A stretch of DNA of 64,000 nucleotides from CAVYTF01 sp963708205 (GTDB lineage: Bacteria; Bacteroidota; Bacteroidia; Chitinophagales; Chitinophagaceae): NCBI GenBank assembly GCA_963708205.1, contig OY970196.1, positions 930,001 through 994,000 on the forward strand. Reading direction: 5' to 3'. The notes under the pieces were generated by a model. It searched no databases and was not told where the DNA came from. It worked only from the letters and a program-made list of their open reading frames with translations. Shown here piece after piece: positions 41,976-50,420 of the stretch (within the stretch, counting starts at the first letter, position 1; every line of letters begins with the position of its first letter). The position numbers and the translations under genes are program-made.

Positions 41976-42884
41976 ATGTCAGTACAACAAAAGACAGCAA
42001 TTATTAAAATAATTAAGCGGCTCGAATTAATTAAAAGCCTCATTGCGCTTGAAGAAGATGATGAAATAAATATAAACGTCGACAAATTAAAGGCACAGGA
42101 TCTAACAGCCGAAGTGGAAAATATACTAACCCTTCTTGAGCAAAAATATTATAGCAAAGCCATCATTTGTATAGAAGAATTTATCAACAGCCGTCAACGC
42201 ATTACTTTGTTTGTTGATGCAGAAACGGATGCTTTAAAACTCGAAATAAAAATTCTTGAAGCAGAGGTCAATCTGCTGTCAAATGAAAAAGCAGAAGCAG
42301 AGAAACTGGTTCATCAATTTGGGGTAAGGCACAACAGTGAATTGGGTGAATTGATCATAAAAATTCTGCGATACAGGAAAGAAAAGGCAAAAGACACGCC
42401 GCAGCAGCAGGAAGCAGCAGAAGATTATAATACCTATTACAAAACGTATGAAGAAACTAAAGATGAAACCGTAATTGCACTTACAGAGGATGAACAAAAA
42501 GAATTAAAAGACAAGTACCGGAAGGCAAGCAAGCTCTGCCATCCTGATGTGGTAAGGGATGAGCAGAAAGAAGAAGCAACAAAATTATTTGCTGAGTTGA
42601 ATGCAGCCAATGAAAGAAACGATTTAAAAAGAGTAAGTGAGATATTGGAAAATTTAGAAAAGGGAAATTTCTTTATCAATAAATCTGATGCGCTCAATGA
42701 AAAGAAATTATTAAAAGCAGAAATGGAAAAGCTGCGCCTACGCATTATAGAATTAAAAGAACAACTAATGGCGATAAAGGAAAGTGATACCTATAAAACA
42801 GTTACAACTATTACTGATTGGGATGAATATTTTGCTGACACGAAAGAAAAACTGCAACAACAATTAAATGCATTAGAAAATTAG
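41976..42884 (+). CDS. J-domain protein with coiled coils
   Basis: The 302-residue acidic protein has a long coiled-coil N-terminal half (LEIKILEAEVNLLSNEKAEA). A degenerate but recognisable J domain follows, with YRKASKLCHPDVVRDEQKEE carrying the His189-Pro190-Asp191 triad needed to stimulate DnaK ATPase. A second coiled coil is C-terminal (KLLKAEMEKLRLRIIELKEQ). It has no signal or membrane segment, so it is cytoplasmic. It is not DnaJ itself, since the zinc-finger and substrate-binding domains are missing. It is probably a specialised Hsp40 co-chaperone that recruits DnaK to a particular client. There is no operon partner. Confidence 0.8.
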   Translation: MSVQQKTAIIKIIKRLELIKSLIALEEDDEININVDKLKAQDLTAEVENILTLLEQKYYSKAIICIEEFINSRQRITLFVDAETDALKLEIKILEAEVNLLSNEKAEAEKLVHQFGVRHNSELGELIIKILRYRKEKAKDTPQQQEAAEDYNTYYKTYEETKDETVIALTEDEQKELKDKYRKASKLCHPDVVRDEQKEEATKLFAELNAANERNDLKRVSEILENLEKGNFFINKSDALNEKKLLKAEMEKLRLRIIELKEQLMAIKESDTYKTVTTITDWDEYFADTKEKLQQQLNALEN

Positions 42885-42913
42885 CTGTGCAATATTTATT
42901 AAATTTGTTGTTA

Positions 42914-43068
42914 AGACCCGCAGGGTCTGCCTGTTTGTAGAAAAGAAAAATCAAGTGCATAAAATAAGCTCCGTAGGAGCGACATGTTAAACAGTTCGCT
43001 TCTATGGAGCTTTGAGTTTCGGTTTAAAACTTTTGCTACTAATATGTCGCCTCTATGAGGCTATAAAT
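42914..43068. repeat. REP-like palindromes (AGACCC/GGGTCT and GCTCCGTAGGAGCGACAT)
   Basis: AGACCC-GCA-GGGTCT at 42914-42928 is a perfect small palindrome. From 42967, AGCTCCGTAGGAGCGACATG pairs imperfectly with TATGTCGCCTCTATGAGGCT near 43041-43061, which would give a long hairpin. Such elements occur repeatedly between genes in Bacteroidetes genomes. No gene lies in this 213-bp gap. Confidence 0.65.
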
Positions 43069-43097
43069 CTAATTGCCAACAATCTTATTTAATATAA

Positions 43098-44564
43098 ATG
43101 GAAGAAAATAAGTTAATAAAATACGAAAGCGGGCAATTGCAGAAAGTGAGTAATGCGATTGCTGTTACCAATAAATTAGTAGCCTTAACAGAACCTCAAT
43201 TAATTCCATATAGAAAAAAAGACAAATGGGGTTTTTGTACGCCAGATAAAAAGATTGTTATTGATTGTATGTATGATGAGATTAATTTTTTTTGCGGAGA
43301 ACTTGCCAAAGTTAATTATGATGGGAAATATGGTTTTATAAATAAAAAAGGGCAAGTCGTTATTCCTTGCATTTATGATTATATCTATTATAACTTTTCG
43401 GATGATTGTGTTATGGTCAAATTGAAACATAAATATGGATTTATAGATAAAACGGGTAACAATTTTATTCCTTGTATTTATGATAGAGCATTTGCTTTTT
43501 CAAAAGGAATAGCAAAAGTTGAAAAAAATAATAAACGAGGATATATTAATATGATAGGGGAAGAAATTATTTCTATAATGTATGATGAAATAGAATTTGA
43601 TACTAAAAATTTATTCAGAATTAAAATAGGAAAGAAATGCGGTTATATCAATTTACAAAATGAACAAGTAATTCCTTTAAAATTTGATTATTTTGATTTA
43701 GGAAAATATTCTTGTAATAAAGTACAAGTCAGAATAAATGATAAATACGGATTTTATGACAATTTTGGAAATTTATGTATAAGCGCAAAATATGATCGTG
43801 TGGATGATTTTTACAATGGTTATGCTATAGTAAAATTCAAAGGAAAATATGGTTGCATTAATGAAAGTGGCGAAGAAATAATAGAATGCGTTTACGATTT
43901 TATTAGCAATAGAGATTTCAATATTTCTTCTAATCTTGTTCCAATACAATTAAATGATAAATATGGTTATATAAATAAAAAAGGAGTATTAGCCATTCCC
44001 AATAGATTTGAAAATTGTAGCAACTTTTCTGAGGGTTTAGCACCTATTAAGATAAATGGGAAATGGGGATTTATCAATATTGATGGAGAAATTATAATTT
44101 ACCCAAAATATGATTTAGCTTGTCAATTCAAAAATGGACTTGCTACGATCAAAATAAATGGTAGGTGGGGATGCATAAATAAGAATGATGAAATTGTTAT
44201 TCCATGTGTTTATGATGGAATAAATACACAAATTGGCAATGAAGGAGTTTCCTTAAATCTAATAAATGTAGAAATCAATGGTAAGAGAGGCTTTGCTGAT
44301 ATTTTAGGAAACCAGCTAACTCCGTGTGTTTACGATTTAATAAATACAAATTATCACAGTGACCAATTTTCAGAAGGACTTGCACCAGTAAGTGTTAATG
44401 ATAAGTGGGGATATGTTAATAAGAAAGGCGAACAAATAATTCCACTTAAATATTTATGGGCCTCGAAATTTCAGAACGGATTAGCACAAGTACGAATTCT
44501 AAGGAATAGGAATAGGATTGATCAATTTATAAACAAAGAAGGAATAGAATATTGGGAAGACTAA
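43098..44564 (+). CDS. WG-repeat (KWG) protein
   Basis: The 488-residue product is made of twelve tandem WG repeats of about 30-40 residues. Each has a K(W/Y)G(F/Y)IN core and an IP-x-x-YD ending (for example DGKYGFINKKGQVVIPCIYD and NGKWGFINIDGEIIIYPKYD). WG repeats fold as beta structures and bind partners. There is no signal peptide, so it is likely cytoplasmic. Its stop codon overlaps the start of the FRG gene (TAATG), showing translational coupling. The pair probably works as one unit. Base composition is more AT-rich than in the flanking genes, which may point to transfer. Confidence 0.88.
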   Translation: MEENKLIKYESGQLQKVSNAIAVTNKLVALTEPQLIPYRKKDKWGFCTPDKKIVIDCMYDEINFFCGELAKVNYDGKYGFINKKGQVVIPCIYDYIYYNFSDDCVMVKLKHKYGFIDKTGNNFIPCIYDRAFAFSKGIAKVEKNNKRGYINMIGEEIISIMYDEIEFDTKNLFRIKIGKKCGYINLQNEQVIPLKFDYFDLGKYSCNKVQVRINDKYGFYDNFGNLCISAKYDRVDDFYNGYAIVKFKGKYGCINESGEEIIECVYDFISNRDFNISSNLVPIQLNDKYGYINKKGVLAIPNRFENCSNFSEGLAPIKINGKWGFINIDGEIIIYPKYDLACQFKNGLATIKINGRWGCINKNDEIVIPCVYDGINTQIGNEGVSLNLINVEINGKRGFADILGNQLTPCVYDLINTNYHSDQFSEGLAPVSVNDKWGYVNKKGEQIIPLKYLWASKFQNGLAQVRILRNRNRIDQFINKEGIEYWED

Positions 44565-45349
44565 TGCAAGTGCAAACTTTAAATTCTTATTCAAAAATCA
44601 AAAATTTTTGTATTAAATTACTGGGTAACAATACGGATGCTTTTGTTTTTTATCGTGGTACAAAAGTTAATTATTTACTTCCTTCGATAGTTCCAGATAA
44701 AAATAAATTCAAGGCTCAGCAATTATTAAAAATTGAAAAGGAGCTTTTGAAAGAATTTAAAAAGATTAATTGTTTGCCAAGTTATAAAAATAGAATTTAC
44801 TCTGATTGGCGAAATAGAGTTACCGCAAGAGAGCATGGCTTAGCAAGCAGCTTACTTGATTGGTCTAATACATTTCACACAGCATTAGACTTTGCAACTT
44901 CCAGTATTGATTTTCTTGAAGAAGATAAATATGTTTATTTATGGGCTTTGGTCGTTCCTTCACAAAATTTATTTCAATGCACTGATACCATTAATATTTC
45001 TTTTGATAAAATCGATAAAAGTAAATTGCTTCATAATGTTTTGCCAGCTACAGAAATAACAGCCTTGGCAATAAGAAGGCAAAATATTCAAGGTGGTTCT
45101 TTTTTAATTCAAGAGCAGCAAAAAATTGTTATTCCCATTAATGAACAGAATGAATTTCAAGACAAACTTTTCTGCATACACATTCCGATTAAAAATCTAT
45201 ATGATTTAAGATCAGACATGATAAACGATGGAATAAATATTCATGCTTCCCTAATGATAAAAGATAATGATGAACTTGACAATAAATGCAGGGAGCTCAA
45301 TAAGCAATATTTATATTCTCCACATCATTTATATAGCCTTTCGATTTAA
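44564..45349 (+). CDS. FRG domain protein
   Basis: The 261-residue product contains the FRG domain: FYRGTKVNYLLPSIVPDKNK near residue 29 and the family core AREHGLASSLLDWSNTFHTA at 88-107. The FRG domain is widespread in bacteria and its activity is not established. An upstream in-frame ATG at 44552 would add four residues. The start at 44564 is preferred because its ATG overlaps the WG gene stop as TAATG. It has no signal peptide. The gene ends 8 bp before the next small gene, so a three-gene operon is likely. A role as an effector of a conflict or stress system is only a guess. Confidence 0.82.
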   Translation: MQVQTLNSYSKIKNFCIKLLGNNTDAFVFYRGTKVNYLLPSIVPDKNKFKAQQLLKIEKELLKEFKKINCLPSYKNRIYSDWRNRVTAREHGLASSLLDWSNTFHTALDFATSSIDFLEEDKYVYLWALVVPSQNLFQCTDTINISFDKIDKSKLLHNVLPATEITALAIRRQNIQGGSFLIQEQQKIVIPINEQNEFQDKLFCIHIPIKNLYDLRSDMINDGINIHASLMIKDNDELDNKCRELNKQYLYSPHHLYSLSI

Positions 45350-45357
45350 AAAGTATT

Positions 45358-45753
45358 ATGCAACTTTTCACGCAATCCAAAGCCATCATTCATTTCATCC
45401 AAAAAATGGACATAGAGATGATTGATGCTTTTTTAGATGATAATCTTACTTACCAGAACTTTGAAAAATGTATTTTCATCAGCAAACTACAAAATGTTTT
45501 TGATCAATTCAAAAATGCAGGAGATACAGAATTAATTATGCATGAAGGTATGTGCGGTGATTGTAATAAAGGCTGCAAGGTTTACTCATTCATCGGCAAT
45601 GTTTCAAACAATTATATGGATCTGTTCATCCAAACCGACGAAGGAAAGATTACAGACATGTATGAATGTGCCGCTTGCAAAAATGATAAACCTGTTTTAA
45701 AAAAAGAAAGGGTTCACATTCATATTTATGTACCTACAAAATATTTTGATTGA
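45358..45753 (+). CDS. Uncharacterised protein with Cys clusters (131 aa)
   Basis: I do not recognise a family. The product carries MCGDCNKGCKVYSFIG in the middle and YECAACKNDKP later, that is CxxC-x3-C and CxxC groups that could bind zinc. HIHIYVP near the end may add histidines. It has a helical N-terminal half and no signal peptide. It starts 8 bp after the FRG gene on the same strand and is probably co-transcribed. Whether it belongs to the WG-FRG unit functionally is open. Confidence 0.6.
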   Translation: MQLFTQSKAIIHFIQKMDIEMIDAFLDDNLTYQNFEKCIFISKLQNVFDQFKNAGDTELIMHEGMCGDCNKGCKVYSFIGNVSNNYMDLFIQTDEGKITDMYECAACKNDKPVLKKERVHIHIYVPTKYFD

Positions 45754-45909
45754 AGCCCTTAATTAATCACGCTAAGTAATTTCATGCCTGCACACAAAAG
45801 CCATTAATGAAAATACCCTAAACACTAATATTCTAAAACAATAAACAAAGCAATCCCACTGCAGTTTTTTACGTTATTCTCTTTATATTTAAAAATCAAG
45901 AACTGCTTT

Positions 45910-46929
45910 ATGGATTATATGCCTGAGTTTATACGCGCTACCTATACCGGTGATAATAAAAATGATTATGCGCTTAAAGCAAAGATTGCTATGGATGGTC
46001 TTGAAGAGCATCCGGATGATGCGCAATTCATTTATGCTTATGCCGCTTCTTTTTTTCAAATGGCAGGGCAGTATGATGAATGCATTGAGTATTGTCATAA
46101 ATATCTCCCGCTTCTTACAACCTGGCAATGCAGGCATGAGACGCTCGAAACACTTGCCCGGGCTTTTCAACTCTCCGGCAATCATGATAAGGCAATAGAA
46201 ATAAGGAAACAAATAGTGGAAGAGACTAAAATCAATAAGCCGGGATATGAATTTTTTGGAATAATGAACATTGCGGAAGCCTACGAAAAAAAAGAAGATT
46301 ATGCAAATGCTGTTGCCTGGTATGAAATAGTGGCTGAAGATGACCGCGATGAAACTGACCTCGAAAAACTGGCTACGTTATATGAAAAGCTGAAAGACTT
46401 TGATAACGCATCAAAATATTATATTAAAGCAGCGCAGTATAAAAGCCGCGAGAGTGCAGTGTACTGGAGCAATGCCGGCAGAATGCTTGGTCTGGCAGGC
46501 AAAGAAGATGAAGCAAAATATTATTTTGACCTGGCGCTGAAAATAGATCCCCGCGATGCTTATACGCATTATTATTCAGGTGTTATTTACCAGCATAAAG
46601 GCGATATGTACCGCGCACTTCATCATTACACTGAAGCGCTGAAAATTCAGCCTGAATTTCCTGAAGTCTATAATAATCTTGCCGCTATCAGTTATAATGA
46701 AGAAGCAAACATACAAGATACAATCGCCAATATAGAAAAAGCATTACAGCAAAACCCTGACAATAATTTGCTTATTACTTTATACCTTAATCTTTCGCGC
46801 CTTTACAAAAAAATAAGCGACTACGACAAGCATGAGTATTACAAAGCAAAGATGTTGGAAGCAGTAGGTTTCCCTGTCAGCTTTGAAGAAGATGATGAAA
46901 TGGATGACGGAGAAATTGAAGATATATAA
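45910..46929 (+). CDS. Tetratricopeptide repeat protein (339 aa)
   Basis: The protein is a run of TPR helices, such as AQFIYAYAASFFQMAGQYDE, YEKKEDYANAVAWYEIVAED, HYYSGVIYQHKGDMYRALHH and PEFPEVYNNLAAISYNEEAN, with about seven repeats and an acidic tail (EEDDEMDDGEIEDI). No signal peptide is present, so it is a cytoplasmic scaffold. The partner is unknown. It stands alone, with a 156-bp gap upstream and a REP-like palindrome downstream. Confidence 0.85.
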   Translation: MDYMPEFIRATYTGDNKNDYALKAKIAMDGLEEHPDDAQFIYAYAASFFQMAGQYDECIEYCHKYLPLLTTWQCRHETLETLARAFQLSGNHDKAIEIRKQIVEETKINKPGYEFFGIMNIAEAYEKKEDYANAVAWYEIVAEDDRDETDLEKLATLYEKLKDFDNASKYYIKAAQYKSRESAVYWSNAGRMLGLAGKEDEAKYYFDLALKIDPRDAYTHYYSGVIYQHKGDMYRALHHYTEALKIQPEFPEVYNNLAAISYNEEANIQDTIANIEKALQQNPDNNLLITLYLNLSRLYKKISDYDKHEYYKAKMLEAVGFPVSFEEDDEMDDGEIEDI

Positions 46930-46992
46930 AGCCGGAAAAATAAAAATCAACACAAATCTCTCAACCCCGTAAGTTGGAATCTTTCTGTCGCA

Positions 46993-47035
46993 GCAGGGTC
47001 TTCACCTCATAGCTTTGTGGGTTGCCGAGACCTGC
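46993..47035. repeat. GCAGGGTCT/AGACCTGC REP-like palindrome
   Basis: GCAGGGTCT at 46993-47001 and AGACCTGC at 47028-47035 form an imperfect inverted repeat with a 26-bp loop. The same core occurs at 19204-19244 and 42914-42928. The 244-bp gap between the TPR gene and the next gene holds no coding frame that I can support. Confidence 0.55.
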
Positions 47036-47173
47036 GGCAATAAAGATCATTCGGTGAGACAGGGTTGTGGATAGCTTTATAGCATCCATGATTAGAAATG
47101 AAAGTCTTCCTGCGTTGTTGAAAAGGTTGAAAACTTTGTATAAACTGTAAATAAACGAAACATCTTTTTTATA

Positions 47174-47617
47174 ATGACATTACAACATATCACCTATGCT
47201 CAATTGAACAGCCGTCAAAAAGAAAGGTACAACTTTCACAAGATCGCCGCTGTGCTTGCTGATTATGGTTACTCATCTATATCATTAGATGATGATTGGC
47301 AAGGCGCTGATTTTATTGCTCAGCATATAGATGGCTTTAATTTTATGAAAGTGCAGCTAAAAGGACGACTAAGTTTTTATAAAAAATATATCGATAAGAA
47401 CATCTTCATTGCCTTTCCATATAAAAATGAATGGTATTTATACAATCATGATGAACTAATGAATGAGTTTTTAAAAAAATTCGCAAATAATATGGCTGTT
47501 AGTGATTCATGGACAGCAGAAGATGGTTTTTATACATGGAATAAATTAAGCAAACAAATAAAAGCATTGCTGGATCCATACAAACTGCCACCTATATCCC
47601 AAACTATTTTGGAATAA
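47174..47617 (+). CDS. Small protein with PD-(D/E)xK-like core (147 aa)
   Basis: I do not recognise a named family. The N-terminal half runs RYNFHKIAAVLADYGYSSIS, then DDDWQGADFIAQHIDG and FNFMKVQLKGRLSFYKKYI. The sequence GAD (Asp46), followed by a beta hairpin and Q61-x-Lys63, resembles the core of the PD-(D/E)xK nuclease fold, with Gln in place of the acidic residue. It could be a restriction-like nuclease or an inactive relative. There is no signal peptide. It lies 38 bp upstream of another small unknown gene on the same strand. Confidence 0.6.
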   Translation: MTLQHITYAQLNSRQKERYNFHKIAAVLADYGYSSISLDDDWQGADFIAQHIDGFNFMKVQLKGRLSFYKKYIDKNIFIAFPYKNEWYLYNHDELMNEFLKKFANNMAVSDSWTAEDGFYTWNKLSKQIKALLDPYKLPPISQTILE

Positions 47618-47655
47618 TAGAAACTAGTAAAATTTAAAAAGAATTAAACTGATAT

Positions 47656-48039
47656 ATGAAAGAAGTCATTTTTAAATATGGCTGCGAAGGTGGCGGTGAA
47701 ACATTATACCGGGAACAGAAAAATGGCACTGGTATTTTGTTGTATTATACAGAAGGCAGCGACATCTCTATTAATGAAAAAGATGAGGAAGAATTAAAGA
47801 CCTGGAAAAAAGATTACGCAAGCTTTGAAGACTTTTGGCAAAATAGTTTTATAAAAAACGACCAATGGTATTTGTTTTATGTATTGTTCATCCACGATGA
47901 AATAAAACCTTTTATAATACAGCAATTAGCATTCCTCAACCTCACCGAAAGAGAAAGTAAAAGATTAGAGCATACACCGGAAACTCAAATGTCAATAATT
48001 CTCCTTAACTATAACAAATCAATTTTAGGTTTAAACTAA
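47656..48039 (+). CDS. Uncharacterised protein (127 aa)
   Basis: I do not recognise a family. The product starts MKEVIFKYGCEGGGETLYRE and has a compact alpha/beta pattern with many aromatic residues (FEDFWQNSFIKNDQWYLFYV). No signal peptide, membrane segment or metal site is visible. It follows the PD-(D/E)xK-like gene by 38 bp and may share its transcript. Confidence 0.6.
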   Translation: MKEVIFKYGCEGGGETLYREQKNGTGILLYYTEGSDISINEKDEEELKTWKKDYASFEDFWQNSFIKNDQWYLFYVLFIHDEIKPFIIQQLAFLNLTERESKRLEHTPETQMSIILLNYNKSILGLN

Positions 48040-48184
48040 CCAATCCTCCTTTCTTAAAATCCCCAAAATTTTTCTGCAAAGTTGCTTAACTGCTTCCTGA
48101 CATTTCACCCATTAAATGAAAGCTGAAAACTTCGCTTGATTAATTTTTAACTGTATAACTTTATCCATTAAACTATTATGTGAA

Positions 48185-48625
48185 ATGGAAGAGGCAATCG
48201 GATTAAATTTAGGATTTCAATCATACATTGCTCTTCTTTTAATTACAAAACTGGCGCGTGCCTGCTGCTTATCTGATACCCTTTATGGAAACCTTATTCG
48301 TTATCATCACGCCGTTGACCCTGAAGTGTTGCTGCAGCTTGAAGTAATGCTTGAGCAGGATAAAAATAAAAGCCCTCTGGCAGTGAACGAGGTTGCGGTG
48401 CTAAACATTATCGCAGCATGTGATATTGTACGAAAAATGTTTGCATGTGATGCGTTTGATGTAATAACCAAAGATTTGGGAATTGCTGTATGGGAAAAAG
48501 GGCGCATTGATAATTTAATTGATTTTTCCAACCACCTCATTAACGATTTAATAAAAGACGGCACCTTCAGGCAACAGATCGCGGAAGTACTGGCTGAGCT
48601 TGATGAAAAAATTCAACCGGTATAA
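48185..48625 (+). CDS. Uncharacterised helical protein (146 aa)
   Basis: I do not recognise a family. The product is almost all alpha-helical (LNLGFQSYIALLLITKLARA; HAVDPEVLLQLEVMLEQDKN; LIDFSNHLINDLIKDGTFRQ), with an acidic C-terminal helix. It has no signal peptide. Directly downstream begins the 11-bp-periodic repeat array (48657) in front of the DUF6266 gene. An internal helical bundle role is all that can be said. Confidence 0.6.
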   Translation: MEEAIGLNLGFQSYIALLLITKLARACCLSDTLYGNLIRYHHAVDPEVLLQLEVMLEQDKNKSPLAVNEVAVLNIIAACDIVRKMFACDAFDVITKDLGIAVWEKGRIDNLIDFSNHLINDLIKDGTFRQQIAEVLAELDEKIQPV

Positions 48626-48656
48626 CCTCTTTTCTTCGCCCGTTGTCCAATCGTTG

Positions 48657-48713
48657 TTCGGTATTTGTCCGGTATTTATTCGGTATTTGTTCGGTTTATA
48701 GAACCGAACAAAT
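48657..48713. repeat. Helically phased TTCGGTATTTG array (11-bp period) with 12-bp-arm palindrome
   Basis: TTCGGTATTTG, TCCGGTATTTA, TTCGGTATTTG and TTCGGTTTATA start at 48657, 48668, 48679 and 48690, an exact 11-bp period. The last units merge into a perfect palindrome, ATTTGTTCGGTT at 48685-48696 and AACCGAACAAAT at 48702-48713, with a 5-bp loop. The array lies 136-192 bp upstream of the DUF6266 gene. It looks like a multi-site protein-binding region or a structured leader. Confidence 0.75.
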
Positions 48714-48848
48714 GCTGGTTAAGCAGCAATTAAATTTTGATTAAGGGCAGTACCAGTCCGCGTTTTTTGTGTATAATTGCAAGAGAACACTGCTTGTGAT
48801 AAACAATTACCTGCGGTGTAATTATTCACTCATCCAATATCTTACCTC

Positions 48849-49490
48849 ATGGCACAAACCAACGATGGCATTTTAGGCGTTTTTACCGGCACTGCCGGTC
48901 CTGTTACGGGTTTCATCCGCAACGGGCGCAATATAATTCGTACCAGCAGATCTATCGTACAATACAAATACACAGCTCTTCGCAAACCGCAGCTTAAAAA
49001 GATAAGCATCTGCAATGCTTTTACCAAAGCATTCAGCGGCACAGGCTTTTTTAGAAACACCTTTGAGGCAGATGGCAGCGGAGGCAATGGCTACAACCGG
49101 GCGATGAGCGCGCTGATGAACAAGGCTGTTACAGGAATTTACCCTGCTTTGCAATTATCTTATCCTGATGTGCTCGTATCAAAAGGAAGGTTGCCGGGGG
49201 CTGCGTTTCCAGCGGCTGTGGCTATGAGTGATGGCAACATTTATTTTCATTTTACCAATAACAGCGATACAGGCACTGCATCAGAGAATGACCGAATAAT
49301 TTTGGTTGCCTATTTTGAAGAATTGCAGCAGGCTGTCTTCAGTACGAATGCAGGTTTTCGCTCAGATTGTGAGGCTATGCTGAACACGGCTTTGATGAAA
49401 GGATATGCCGCTGAAACATGGATCGGCTTTGTAAGCAATGATGCATTATATGCCAGCGACAGCGTTTATACCGGGAAGGTGCAGTTGTAA
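48849..49490 (+). CDS. DUF6266 family protein, second copy
   Basis: The 213-residue protein is a divergent relative of the one at 11192-11821. It starts MAQTNDGILGVFTGTAGPVT and later shows ALMNKAVTGIYPALQLSYPD, VLVSKGRLPGAAF and FTNNSDTGTASENDRIILVA, in the same order as the family. The middle part lacks the QAQIDQRAKF helix seen in the other copy. No function is known. Like the first copy it has a phased direct-repeat array upstream. A decayed fragment of the 3' end of such a gene sits about 770 bp downstream (50261-50319). Confidence 0.78.
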   Translation: MAQTNDGILGVFTGTAGPVTGFIRNGRNIIRTSRSIVQYKYTALRKPQLKKISICNAFTKAFSGTGFFRNTFEADGSGGNGYNRAMSALMNKAVTGIYPALQLSYPDVLVSKGRLPGAAFPAAVAMSDGNIYFHFTNNSDTGTASENDRIILVAYFEELQQAVFSTNAGFRSDCEAMLNTALMKGYAAETWIGFVSNDALYASDSVYTGKVQL

Positions 49491-49534
49491 GAGCAGTGCG
49501 TAAAATAATGCTTGCGATAACAATGAAAATAAAA

Positions 49535-49556
49535 AAGACTGCTTTACAGCAGTCTT
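49535..49556 (-). terminator. Terminator of the lipoprotein gene (AAGACTGCT hairpin)
   Basis: AAGACTGCT-TTAC-AGCAGTCTT forms a 9-bp stem. On the minus strand it is followed by TTTTATTTT, so it mainly ends the minus-strand lipoprotein gene. It may also serve the convergent DUF6266 gene. Confidence 0.75.
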
Positions 49557-49578
49557 AAAAATACAGTTGAAAAAAAGA

Positions 49579-50124
49579 TTATTCGGGTATTCCGTAAAAT
49601 TTACAAACAGCTTTGTAATCTTTAAAATCAGGATGTACACTTTTCCCTTGAATTGTGCCTGGAATAATCACATAACGATATTGAATGGAAGCATTAAACC
49701 CTGCAGAGCCACTGTTATCAAATGTAAATCTTGTGATCAAGATGCTTTTTACTGCGGGTATAAAACTGATTGTGCTTCCAACACCACTTGCATAGGATGT
49801 ATAAGGCAGCGGCTCTACTCCTAAGGTACCTATAGTAAGGTAAACGAGTATAGCCGAATTTTTAAGTGTGCTGCTTTTAATAGAAGGAGCTGCCAGCGAA
49901 CACGCATTTAGATACGTCGCATCAATGGTAGTATCTCTAAAATTGGTAGCCACCTTCCATTTAGAATAAATAACATCTCCTGCAGCACCTTCTAATTGCT
50001 CATTAGAAGAAGGAGTTGAAATAGTTTGAGCAGCAGGTTTTGTGTTAGTGGCTGATTTAGTGCAGCTAACTAAAGAGGTGGCAGCCATAATGACAATGAC
50101 AAAAAAATAGAATTGCTTTTTCAT
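49579..50124 (-). CDS. Putative lipoprotein (181 aa)
   Basis: The product starts MKKQFYFFVIVIMAATSLVS followed by Cys21, a lipoprotein signal. An in-frame ATG at 50190 would put 22 residues before it, so 50124 is chosen. After a Thr/Ser/Pro linker (KSATNTKPAAQTISTPSSNE) comes a beta-rich domain with no recognised motif (YSKWKVATNFRDTTIDATYL; IQYRYVIIPGTIQGKSVHPD). It is probably anchored at the outer membrane. Function is unknown. It is flanked by DUF6266 copies but encoded on the opposite strand. Confidence 0.7.
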   Translation of the reverse strand: MKKQFYFFVIVIMAATSLVSCTKSATNTKPAAQTISTPSSNEQLEGAAGDVIYSKWKVATNFRDTTIDATYLNACSLAAPSIKSSTLKNSAILVYLTIGTLGVEPLPYTSYASGVGSTISFIPAVKSILITRFTFDNSGSAGFNASIQYRYVIIPGTIQGKSVHPDFKDYKAVCKFYGIPE

Positions 50125-50260
50125 GTTTTTAGTTTTTGTTTTATTTAAAATAAATGGATCCCATTGCAGGATCCATATCCAGAAATGCAAGATAAGGAAG
50201 AGTTGTAGAAAGATTGCATAGTGAAATTAAAATCTGTTTAAATAACCATAAGAGCTGAAA

Positions 50261-50319
50261 AGATGTGCCGCTGAAACATGAATTGGCTTTGTAAGCCATG
50301 ATGAAATGTATGCCAGCGA
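50261..50319 (+). pseudogene. Remnant of a DUF6266 gene 3' end
   Basis: This stretch matches 49401-49459 of the DUF6266 gene with about 8 mismatches in 59 bases, but the Trp codon in the AETWIGF motif has become TGA. Nothing of the rest of the gene is left. A 12-bp direct repeat GAAATTAAAATC brackets the segment (50223-50234 and 50318-50329). The wider gap 50125-50420 holds nothing else that I can support. Confidence 0.6.
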
Positions 50320-50420
50320 AATTAAAATCCCCTTAAACCAACTGTTATTGATACGGGCTCCTGATTTTTATAAAATAATCAACCGGCAATACCGTTTAGC
50401 ATATATAAATCCAAATATCC

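Noticed and set aside
48685..48713. Palindrome before DUF6266 as a simple Rho-independent terminator of the upstream gene
   Set aside because: The stem is followed by GCTGG rather than a T tract on the plus strand and by ACCG on the minus strand, and it merges with a phased repeat array, so a regulatory site is more likely.
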